A stretch of 64,000 nucleotides of DNA from Zymoseptoria tritici IPO323. Its lineage: Eukaryota; Ascomycota; Dothideomycetes; Mycosphaerellales; Mycosphaerellaceae. The notes beneath the pieces are model-generated. The model was not told the origin of the DNA, searched no databases, and saw only the letters and a program-made list of their open reading frames with translations. The position numbers and the translations under genes were made by a program. Below, piece by piece: positions 30,879-40,812 of this stretch. Numbering within the stretch: the first letter of the stretch is position 1; every line of letters starts with the position of its first letter. The stretch covers positions 3,038,001 to 3,102,000 of the forward strand of contig NC_018218.1 of the NCBI RefSeq assembly GCF_000219625.1. Reading direction: 5' to 3'.

Positions 30879-33800
30879 ATGGAGACGACCGCATTTGACC
30901 ATGCACCAGCGGGCGCTGTCGAGAATGAAGCCACAATCGGCGGCATACTTCAACAGCTGGGACAAGACCACATGCTTCCAGTACGTTCGCTCATGTAATG
31001 TTCTACATCATCTTGCTAACAAGAAGGCCTAGGTCGTTGGCGCGCTCCTCGCTGTAGCGCTCCTGATCAGACTCGCCGTTGTCATCATCACTCTCTTTGT
31101 GATCATCGCTCTCTGGTGCTTCGCCGTGGCGTGGATCGCACTATTTTGGGCACAAACGGTGCTGTTCGAGTGGACGGCGCGGTTCCTCAGGGCGTGTATG
31201 AGGGATCAGCTCCTGGCTCGCCCGGAGGCTGCAGAGCACGTTGAGATCACTCACCATGCTAATACCGATGAGCACACTTATGCCACCAAGCATGATACGC
31301 AGGCAGAAGCAAACGCCACAGGAACCGATCATCTGGCTACCGAGCTCGCTACCGTCCACGACAAAGCCGCCCTGGCACCCGACGCCGACACGCACGCAGA
31401 AACATGTGCCCACGACACATCGGCGGAAGTCACTTCTATGGCAGCTGAAACCACGACGACCGAGAAGGCCACCACGCATACGGAACGGTCTCCAGAAGCT
31501 CAGGAGCAGCATCAAATCATCGAGTCACTAGAGGACGCCGAGGCTTACGTCCGTAAGATTGCCGAACAGCGTGCACTGGCAGACGCTCAGGGAAAGGGAA
31601 AAGAAAATGTTGGCGAAGCCGAAACCAATGCGGCACACGGAGTCGAGGGAAGCAGCACGATCTGGCAGAAGCCACTCGACGCGGGCGACGAAATTGGCAA
31701 GACTGAGACTGAAAACATGGATCCCGGAGGTCAGCCTCAGAAGAATCAACAGGGGTCAATCAGCAATTCGAAGTCAAGAGTGTTTGCCGAAGTCAACGGC
31801 AATACGAAGCAAAGCCCCAACGCGCGGGCACCGCACCTGAGAATGAGGGCTGCAGCTGCTCCAGACAATGTCAGTCGGAAGAGTCCAATGTCTGCAGACA
31901 AGGCGCCAACAAGCGAGGCTGTGCCAACACAATTTCGAAAGCCGGTCAATCCCTTTGCTGGACCAGGCGCCTTGGAACGGGCAAAGCTATTCATGGCTGA
32001 AGTGAAGAAGAACGGGACTTTCAAGTTGCCTGCGCAGCGTTCGAAGCAGCATCAGGGCCCATCTCAATACACAACAAAGCCGACGACGCAAGTCGTGCCT
32101 CAGAATAAGCTGGACCAGATCCTCCGCTCGCCAGCTTCGAAGGAGGTTCTACCGGTAACACCAGCCGAGACAGGTATCATCCCTCCGCACTTGAGGAGGT
32201 CGATGGAAGCCACACAGCGGCGTACGACCGACCGAAGCACTGCACCGATGCGACAGAGCTCGCTTGTCTCTAGCCAGTCGTCAAGCTATCAGCATGAGCC
32301 ATCGAACCTCATCGTTGGACAGAAAGACGGTCCGCCAGCGGCCGTGGAAGATCACAAGGTCTCAAAGGGATCAGCCGAACAGAACTCGCGTCTGGACGTT
32401 CACAAGGAGCCACAAAAAGTCATGGCGCCCCCCATCATATGGTCTCTGTATGAGCTGGAAGGTCTACAGAAGACTTGTGGATTGATCCCGCTGTCATTCA
32501 CCGATCAAACGAAGTCGAATGATAGAGCAAAGCCAATCAAATGCTTGAAGTATGATGGATGGGCGCATGAGTCTACCGAAGTGCCTGAGAATCACGAAAG
32601 CTGTGTGCCGACTTCTAAGGCCAAGGCCAGCGTCATTACATACTCGAAGGATGTATTGAAAGCCTTGAGAGTCGCTGGAAAGTCTTCAGAGCAGTTGGAT
32701 CTGCTGCCGAAACACGCCAGATCGACGAGTGGTCTGAAGATGTTTCAATGCTTGAAGTGTTGGAAATGGGCGCATGAGTCTGCTGAAGCCTCTTTTGACC
32801 ACAAGCGTTGCTTGAGGTGTGCTGTGCTGGAAGAATTGAGCAGCCACGATCCTGAAACAGAGCCATCAGATGCCGATGCTGCCGATGCCGCGAAGGAGGA
32901 CAACGTCCTTGGAGGTCAGGTCCAGGCGCAGCAGATCGGAGGCCCAATCAGCCGGGACGACTGCATTCGTGCTTCCAGCGTCGACAAGGGAGTCCGCACT
33001 GAATTTGCTACTCAACAACCACCGCCGAACCCCATTGACATAAGCGACGACACACCACTTACCCCACGACAACATCCAACTTCTGGCCTAGCTCCGACTG
33101 CTCCTGCGTTCTTCGTGCCTTCCAAGCCTTCCAGCCAGGAGCCCTCCTCAGAGGGGGCAGTGGAGTTTGTGAATCGACCTGCGTTCCAAACCCAGTTGCT
33201 CCAGCAGAAGCCCACCCCACTACCATTGACATCGTCCTTCCACGTCCCGGCACTCCCTGGACTTGGCATGGCGCCTACCGGCAGACTTCCAGCGAGACCT
33301 TCTGTGCAAGGATTGTTCGACGCCCAACCGTACGGTCCACCACGATTCGTACCAGCTTCTGAGCTGGCGTCGTTGACTGTACACAGTCCGCCACGACCTG
33401 CACTCAATGGCTTTCTCCCAGAGTGGTTCATGCAAGAGGCATCCACGTTAGGGCCATTGAACTCTGTGCACTATGCATCAGAATCCTTCGGAATAGCACC
33501 CGCTCAAGCAGCTTCACTTGCGGCAGCCTCGTACCACGCAGGTTTGCTCGCAGCAAGCACAACTGCGACGCAATCGTTCTCAGCAGCGCCAGCGGCACTC
33601 ATGAACACTTTCCACACCACCTCTACGCCGAACCTTTCGCAAATGTCATCTAATCCCTATCAGAGCAGTGGATGGGAAGCTCCCGTTGCGCAGACTCCAT
33701 TTCTCAGTTCTCAAGACAAGCCCCAAGCACCGCACAGCTTGAAGCTCTTCCGACCTCCTCAGGAGGCTCTCCCAGGCGTTCACCCGGCGCTCACTCGCCG

Positions 33801-34890
33801 GCGCACCTCCCTTGCTGTGCCAATCAAGACGCCTGCGGGCACAGAAATCGATGCGAAGGCTCGAGACCTCTTCACAAACCCGCCCACGATCGAGAACAAA
33901 GCTACTCCACCACGACCACCAGGTCTTGGATTACCGAAGAAGAATGCTCAAGCCGCCTTCGATGCGCTGATCTCCAGTGGAAGTGCGTCCTCGGCTGGAG
34001 CACAGCCTGCAAAGCTCATCGACATTCTTGAGTCGCCGAATGAACGTCAGCACCAGGAGGTCGCTAAGGTGAAGGGGTCCAATCTGGAGCAGCCCGTCAA
34101 TGATCAGTGGCGCCAAGATGAGTTCCCGACTCCCGCAGAGGCGAGTATGAGTTCCATCAGCAAAGTCGAGGCAACGCCAGTCAAGAGCAAAGAGCGCTCC
34201 GAACTCAAAGAGAAGAAGAAGGAGGCCAGAGCAGCATTGACGGATGCTTGGTTTGAGCGTGAGGAGATTCGCAAGAAGCTCGCACAGACGTTCGATTTGA
34301 AGCTGGCGGTGAAGCTGCAGGATCTCACACGTGAGTACCACGAGAAGCGGAATGCGCTCCAAGGGCTGATGGGCACCGGTGCTCTGAATGATGATGATGC
34401 GAAGGCTTTCCCGGTCCTCGGTCTGAGCAACCTCACGGTACCGAAATTTCGACCACAGGGCCACTCGGAGTGGCAAGCCAGACGTGCGGCCAAGAAAAAC
34501 TGTCCCCGGACCATCGAAAAAGACCATGCCACTAAGCAGTCTCCTGTCAAGACAACTGTCACCGAGGAAGGAGAGCCAGAGGGAGAGGGAGAGGCAGCGC
34601 CAGAGGAAGCGCCAGAGAAGGTGACAGAGGAAGAGCCAGAGGATCCAGATGAGCTGAAGGACCTCATCGAGAAGATGGAGCAAGCCAAGGTCCTGCGTCG
34701 CGACTCGCTGGACTACTTCAACCAGCCTCGCCCGAACACCAACGTCAGCTACGCCACGTGGAAGGCCAGGGGCGAAAGCAAGCGGGTGAGGGCGGACAAG
34801 TTCTACCGCTTGAAACTGCAGGCGTTGGGGGACTACTATCCAAATGGGATGCCAGAGGACTTGCGCAAGGAGTACCCCTACATCCTATGA
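30879..34890 (+). CDS. Large membrane-anchored disordered protein with duplicated Cys/His motif (unknown function)
   Basis: Two exons, 30879-30980 and 31033-34890, give 1319 residues. The 52-bp intron (gtacgt...GCTAAC...ctag) joins METTAFDHAPAG... in phase to a long hydrophobic region at residues 35-80 (VVGALLAVALLIRLAVVIIT then LFVIIALWCFAVAWIALFW), probably two close membrane spans or a hairpin. After it come Ala/Thr/Glu-rich and Pro/Ser-rich disordered regions. Two related segments carry a Cys/His pattern. The intact copy has C607, C610, H615, H624, C627 and C630 (CLKCWKWAHES...HKRCLRC). The degenerate copy has C538, H546, H555 and C558, with Tyr541 in place of the second Cys. The C-terminal ~250 residues include charged helices (RSELKEKKKEARAAL, ELKDLIEKMEQAKVL) and end in YYPNGMPEDLRKEYPYIL. 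I recognise no family. Zinc binding is inferred from spacing only. Confidence 0.75.
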
Positions 34891-35325
34891 GGTAGCGTAC
34901 ACCAGGATCAATGAGCGCAGGACGAGGTGGATTGTTAAAGAGGGCGCAGTTCTGAAGTGTCGAGGACTTGGTAGAGCTCCTCGGAGCAGACATATTCCAT
35001 CCGCGAATGCATCGTGCTAGGTACCTGCCGTCCGTGCTCCCGCCCAAAGAGCACACTCCCAGCCCACCGCGCGGAGGATGTGCCGTGAAAATTGCGCGGA
35101 ATGTTGGGGACTTAGGCATCGGAGTCAGTACCGCAGAAGTCCATAGAGTCTTGTCGGTAGTGTATCTCCCCGCTGTCGCTTGAATTGCACCGGACGAAGT
35201 AAACCTGAGTGGCTCGGAATGAGCACTTTGAGCGGGAGAACGGAGGGACACATGCCTTCTCTCACCCTGTTTGTGCTGTTGATCATTCAAGTCTGCTGTC
35301 GTCTGTGATTCCAACATGAGTTCCG
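34891..35325. other. Convergent intergenic region
   Basis: 3' flanks of the membrane-protein gene and NTG1. No gene or repeat is supported. Confidence 0.45.
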
Positions 35326-36605
35326 TTATGCGCTTCTCCCAATATCTTCGATATCCGGAATGCCGTTCAACGCAACATTCCCAATCTCCTCCGACTTGAT
35401 CTCGACCGTAGTCTCCACATCGTCTTGATCTACCACTACCTCCTCCGTCTTGACGACCTCACCAGTCCCGACCTTCAGATCGATCTCTTTTTTCGCAATG
35501 TGCTTCTTCCTCGGACTGCTCGACACAGCGCTCGGGCACAAGTTATGCGTGTTGAGATCGCAGTCACCGCATCTTCGTCCCACTGGTAAGCAGATCATTT
35601 GACCAAACCCGACGAGGAGATGGTTGATCGAGTGCCATCTGTCTTTAGGCAACCAGGACTCCAACGCCGCACGGGTTTGTTCAGGGGTATTTGTCTTGTG
35701 CCAGCCCAGTAGACTACAACGACCCGTTCGTTAGCAAAACCTCAACCTATCGACGGATGCCAAACTTACTTTGAAATGCGATGAACGTGTACATCAACTC
35801 CGATGCCCTCATCCCTACCCCAGGCCGACGACATGGTCAAGTACGCCATCTTCGGTCCCACGCCCGGTAGCGACACCAATCCCTCGATCGTCTCGGGAAT
35901 GTCTCCATTCCACTTATCTCTCAACAGCTCCGCCGTCGCTTTGATGTACTTCGTCTTGTTATTGTGGAAGCCCACCTTTGCGATCAGGTTGTTCAATACG
36001 TCCGGTTCCACGTTCAGCAGTCCTTCGAGGTTGAAGCCTCCTTTCAAATTGTCTTGTAGATTCTTCATTGCAGCCGCCGTGACGGGATCTTTCGTCTGAG
36101 ACGATAGCATCAACGCGATCAGTGTCTGTAGTCTTCGATCGAGTGGGGAGCGTGTCTCTTCTGCAAGGTTCTCGCAGCCCATGCTGTCGACTGGCGCAGG
36201 GTTTAGGGAACGCATCGTTGCGATGTGTGACCAAATGGTCTCCCAGTCTGGTGGAGGATGTATCTTGACATTCGGGTCGTATTCATGCTTGATAGCTTTG
36301 GTAGGCGTCTCTTTCTTCGGAGCCTTTCGAGGTGACTTGCGGGTTGAAGCAGGTTGAATCGATTCGTGCTTTCGTTTCTTGCTTGAGGCGGGTGTGGATG
36401 TCGGTTCGGGAGATGCTTCGTCTGGACTTGAGGGAGGGCTGGAGAAGTCGCTGGCTGCCTCGGAGGGAGTAGGGGAGTCTTCGTTCGTTTCATCATCGTT
36501 GTAGGCGAATTCTCGTAGTGATCGTCGAGGTCGGGAGGTTTTGGGTGGTGGTGAGGGTTTCTTTGCTACTCGAGCTGTGTCGCGAGTGATCCGTGCTGCT
36601 CGCAT
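35326..36605 (-). CDS. ntg1: Endonuclease III homologue, bifunctional DNA glycosylase/AP lyase (Ntg1/Nth1)
   Basis: Two exons, 36605-35770 and 35713-35326, give 407 residues. The enzyme removes oxidised pyrimidines and nicks abasic sites in nuclear and mitochondrial base-excision repair. After a basic, disordered N-terminus with KRKHE and [10 protein letters not shown] patches (nuclear signal candidates), the core starts at [19 protein letters not shown] sequence (here [15 protein letters not shown]). The helix-hairpin-helix is [11 protein letters not shown] with catalytic Lys252. The Gly/Asp loop is GVDVHVHRI with Asp271. The [4Fe-4S] ligands are [11 protein letters not shown] followed by a fourth Cys seven residues on, two more than in E. 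coli Nth. The 56-bp intron joins HRIS to NLLGWHKT; reading through it stops at once. The tail beyond the cluster is acidic. Its start is 178 bp from the divergent FAM32A-like gene. Confidence 0.92.
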
Positions 36606-36783
36606 GTTTGGGCAATACGACGAATGTCTTCGCCGGTTATGTATATCTAAAAGGAGTCGTCGTTGATCGATGATGATCAATGGTTGGTTGTACCTAATTA
36701 CTAGTAAAGTCAATGGCAGCGGGCCTCAGGCACGCATAGCTCGTCTTCATTGCGCCAAACTCCATTTCTTCCACCATCACACA
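36606..36783. promoter_or_regulatory. Very short divergent promoter, ntg1 / FAM32A-like
   Basis: Only 178 bp separate the start codons, so transcription of the two genes probably shares one nucleosome-free region. No specific motif is claimed. Confidence 0.5.
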
Positions 36784-37287
36784 ATGCCTTCCTCCGACTA
36801 CGCCTCCGCCGTGGGCGGCGGCCTCAAGCTCAAAGGCAGCAGTAGCGGCATCGACAAAAAGAAGAAGAAGAAGAAGTCCAGCAGCAAACCCTCCGAGTCA
36901 AAACCTACCACGAACAGCGAAACGAAACCAGACGAGCTTGAAGGAGAGACAGCAGGACAAGAGTCAGAGTCGCAAAGTGCTCTACAAAAGGCGCTAGCAG
37001 ATGAAGAGGCCCAAGATACACAACTTGCCAAAGCAGCGGCAGAAGCAGAACTTCGAGGATATGGAAAGACTGAGGCACAAAGACGGCATGAGGAGAGGAG
37101 GAAGAAGAGGGTGAGTTCGGTTGTATACATGGATGCGTGAAGGAACCATACTGATGGACCGTAACAGCTTGACGAGCGACTCAAGAAAGAAGGCGTATTG
37201 ACTCACAAGGAGCGGGTACAGCAGCTGAACAAATACCTTTCGACTCTGAGCGAGCACAACGACATGCCGAGAATCGGGCCTGGCTAA
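36784..37287 (+). CDS. FAM32A-like protein
   Basis: Two exons, 36784-37110 and 37168-37287, give 148 residues. The family is small, nuclear and conserved from fungi to man; human FAM32A is associated with the spliceosome. The N-terminus has SDYASAVGGGLKLKGS followed by a lysine run (KKKKKKKSSSK), a Ser/Glu-rich linker and then GYGKTEAQRRHEERRKKR. The spliced C-terminus is LDERLKKEGVLTHKERVQQL then NKYLSTLSEHNDMPRIGPG, matching the family's ...K.SHKERVE.FN..L..L.EH.DIPKV.. ending. The 57-bp intron is gt-ag (gtgagt...aacag). Without splicing the frame ends after VSSVVYMDA and loses the conserved end, which is why the join was chosen. Confidence 0.85.
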
Positions 37288-37801
37288 GACCTACTTGGGA
37301 ATCCGACCTGAGTACATTTGCCTTGCTCGTACGACGATAGGTCGAGAGATACGAAACCACATCACAAGTCAGTTTGGACATGGGCACTGCAACGAGGGAG
37401 TGATTTTCAAGTGGAAAGAGGCGGCGTCATGATAATCACAAGTCTCACGAGGACAGAAGGCAAGGAATTGATCCCAAGCATTTCATTGACGGGCACTCCA
37501 CCCGCCCACTCGGACAGCTGCCAAAGGCCATTCCATACCATATCGAGGCGGACTGAATATGTCGGGCTGGAAAGTTTGCTTTCGACACTCGAAGTCGCAC
37601 ACTTCCTCCTGCTTTCTCCCGACGGACTGAAGTTACCCAATCTTGTTCCCGGCCATCACAAAGCTCAATACACAAGGAAAGCCATAGTCCTACCGTCCAT
37701 GCCTGCGTGTTCTTCTCAAGGTCGAAAGCTCAAGATTCCGCGTCTTAATCTTCTCTCCCGCCGCTCCACCACGTCCAATCGCATCAAACGGCAGTCCACC
37801 C
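37288..37801. other. Convergent intergenic region, FAM32A-like / ste2
   Basis: A plus-strand frame of ~165 codons (37318-37815) is open here, but it overlaps the ste2 stop and has no family motif. It is probably chance or 3' UTR. Confidence 0.45.
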
Positions 37802-39126
37802 CTAATCAGACCTAACGCTGTACGACCTCCCCTGCGCGATCCCATGCTGCCGCATCTCCAACTCCAAACTATCACGATCCATCACCGCCACAGTCGCGCT
37901 CGGACCCAACTTTTGCGGGTTATTGACCTCTTCCTCCGAGATGCTGTTGACAAGCGTGCCTTGGGTGTTGAAGCTGAGGTTCAACCGACGCTTGTCGCTC
38001 GCAAAGGAGCTAGTGGTGGCTGTGCTATTGCTCGTACCGGAGATGTTGGTGTTCTTGCCGCTGTTCTGCGTTGTGTCCTGGCCGATGATCATGTTGGGAC
38101 GGTAGACGTTTGGTTGCCTCATGTTGGTGACGGAATTGGTCTTGTTTGTGTTGAAGGAGGCCCACATGCTGGACAAGGGGAGGAAAATGGCGACGACCAT
38201 GGGCATCAGACTGTAGACTTGGGTGCTGGCCAAAGCGAAGTAGGAGATGATGCCGAAGATTGCTGGGATAATTGTCAGTCAAAGAAAGGTGTTGGATCGG
38301 GGAATCAGGAAGACTCACCAGGAATGAGCAAGGTCTGGCAACCCATGACAAAGATTATCTGCATTGGTCCGAACTGCTTCATTCCCATCGAACGGCGGTG
38401 TTTGATGGCGACGGCCAGCTTGCTGACGAAGATTGTGTTGAAGAAGATGATGCTGGCGATGGTGCAGATGTTGTATCCCGATGCGACGCGGTTGATGATG
38501 CGGTTCTTTTCCTGCGTGGCATCGCCAATGTTCACAATTCTCCAGTCGCAGCTGAGAACCATCAGGGCGAAGCGAACGGTGCAGACAATCATCGCCACAA
38601 CGATCGAGCTGAAGGTGATGATCCGACGACGGAACGAGCTCAAATTGATGCACACGATGCGGACTTGGAACATCATCGACAGTTCCAGAGAGAGGATGAT
38701 CAAAAAGGCGAACACCTCTGCGGCAATGCTGACTCGATCGGCGAGCCCAGAGTTCGGGTAGTTTCCCATGATCCAGTTGTAGAAGTTGTAGTAGGTTCCG
38801 ACAAAGGTGGTGCACATCAAAATGGCGCGGATGAAGATGGTGAACAGAGCCGTCATGTTGAGGAAGAAGACGAGGGTGACGCGGCGCTCCGGCTTGGTGA
38901 GGAGGGCGATGACGAGCATCAGCACGAAGGAGATACCGATCTGAATGGCGAAGATCAGGGTAGACTTGACGGCCAGGCCCATGAAGTAGACAATGTCGTC
39001 GACGTTGGCGACGAGGGCGTGCACGCCATCTGGGTAGACGAGTGTGAGGTCCTGCTGGTATGGGTCGAAGGTGCTGTTTGGGATGAAGTAAGTCCGGTCG
39101 ACGGAGGGCGGAGCGGTGACCACCAT
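37802..39126 (-). CDS. ste2: Alpha-factor-type pheromone receptor Ste2 (class D GPCR)
   Basis: Two exons, 39126-38319 and 38262-37802, give 422 residues. Ste2 is the plasma-membrane receptor for alpha-type pheromone and couples to the mating G protein; in filamentous ascomycetes it also guides chemotropism. Seven hydrophobic spans are visible, from VYFMGLAVKSTLIFAIQIGI (TM1) to the last one across the splice junction (LASTQVYSLMPMVVAIFLPL). The family block KQFGPMQIIFVMGCQTLLIP precedes the intron, and LPLSSMWA, the conserved Pro-Leu-Ser-Ser-Met-Trp ending of TM7, follows it. The N-terminal ectodomain has an NST glycosylation site. The C-terminal tail (~130 residues) is Ser/Thr/Asn-rich, fit for phosphorylation and endocytosis control. 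The intron is 56 bp. Confidence 0.92.
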
Positions 39127-40812
39127 CGTTCCGAATGATTGCTGTGATTTGAGTGGTGTTGTCCAGGGGTTGTCGAGGTCGTCAAAGAGATGCTGTTTGC
39201 CGTGGATGGAAGTTGGTGTTGAGGACGGAAGAGTTGAAGAAGATTAACGAAGAGGGAGATGCTTCTGGTGCGGCGTCCGTGATTGAAGGCAGAGACAGGA
39301 GGTGACCGCGGTTGGCGGAAGTTCTTGAAGGTTGTAGAAGAAAATGTGTTGAGACAGAAGGTGGTCCGCAGATGGCTCTGGCTTGACTGGCGTGGCGTAG
39401 CAGGCAATGGCTTCGGATTGTGTCGGCGTACAATATGAGACGGTGGTGTTGTGCGGTCGGTCGCGGGTGAAGTGTCGACAATATCAAGGGAAGGAGGGAA
39501 AGAGTGTCACATGAAAGAAAAGCCTAAACCGGCAAAGGATCGTCGCCGTCGTTCGAGGAGGTTATCGGATCTGGCTGTTGGAGGAACGACTTCGCAGACC
39601 GGAAGATATACCTTGCCACTGGAGCGGATAATCGACAACCAATTTAAGCAGCCACGTTCGAGGCGTTGGTCGTTTCTGCGAGGTCGAAGAGCGAGATGCG
39701 AGTATGTTTCAAAAATCCAGGGTCCTTACGATTGTGTACCAACACAAAGGCTCCACCAGGATCTCACAACTGGACGTAGTCGGGAGCTCGTTCTTTCACA
39801 CGGCAATTGGAGCTGGTCGTTGGCGGGGTCTTTCGTCGGCAGGTCTCAATATCAGCGATGGAATGCAGACATCTGCCAACGTAGGTACAAATCATGTACA
39901 ATCAACCCATCCGCACCCAACACGCATGCGCTCTCGATCTTTTTCGGCGACAACATGGAGTCGCAGCTTTGCCAGTCATTCCTGCATCGATTTGGCTCTT
40001 GAGAAGGGCAGAAGGGCAATCCAGCTCCTTCCCCGTTTGGCAAGGACATGGCTCCGGTTGGATGTCTCCCAATGTTTGACATGCTTCCATCAACTCTTTC
40101 CTCATCAAGAAGCAATGCTCACTACTTGCACACCTCACTTCATGTAGTCGCCGATGAGAAGAGGTGTTGGCGTTCATGTCGGAGTCGCCATTCCTTTTGC
40201 GCTGTTTCTTCGGTCGCTTCCGGTGCCATACAACGGCATTGATGCCCCAATCATACAACTCGTCTTTTCCACTTCTTCCGGAGAAATCACATTGCGCCGG
40301 CAAAACGACGAGAACACCCTCTATTCCGACTTCATCTCGAGACTGGGTAAGCCGCTCCATGTTCACGCGCGGTGTTGCCTGAAGCCAGGGCACTTCACTT
40401 CATCACTTCACTTCCTCTAGGTAGACCACTCCCTTTCTCCCCACCTCCTTCTCTTCCATTCATGCCCACCAACCCAACGCTCGCGCCGTTGTTCCTCCAA
40501 AACTGACACGACCTTCAGAGATTCCGAGTCTCGTGCTAGAGACCTTTGTGGATACCTCGCTACAAATCTCGTGAGCGACGTCTCCGCCGCTTCCACTTTA
40601 TCTCCCAATCACTGACTCATGAGCGCAGTTCTTCCGACGAATCGTGCGAGATCCCTCGAAGCACAACAGGCAATCGTTGCTTCACATCTCTCAGACCCGG
40701 AGAAACACTTCACTTTCCTGATCAGTGCGTCAAGATCCGCATTCTTGAGAAGCCAGCTTCATTCTCATCCACACCGCCCCTGTCGCACTATTCGGCAACG
40801 TCTTCCTGCACC
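39127..40812. promoter_or_regulatory. Long divergent region, ste2 / BRCT gene
   Basis: About 1.7 kb between outward-facing starts. Long frames occur on both strands (for example 39451-40002 plus and 39902-40393 minus), but they overlap each other, lack motifs and are rich in Arg, His and Cys, as noise frames are. A long regulated upstream region is plausible for a mating receptor; this is inference. Confidence 0.4.

Noticed and set aside
37318..37815. 165-codon plus-strand frame between the FAM32A-like gene and ste2
   Set aside because: It lies in a convergent 3' region, overlaps the ste2 stop, has no motif and has Arg/Ser/His-rich chance composition.
39451..40393. 183-codon plus frame and 163-codon minus frame upstream of ste2
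   Set aside because: They overlap each other and show no motif, splice logic or codon preference.
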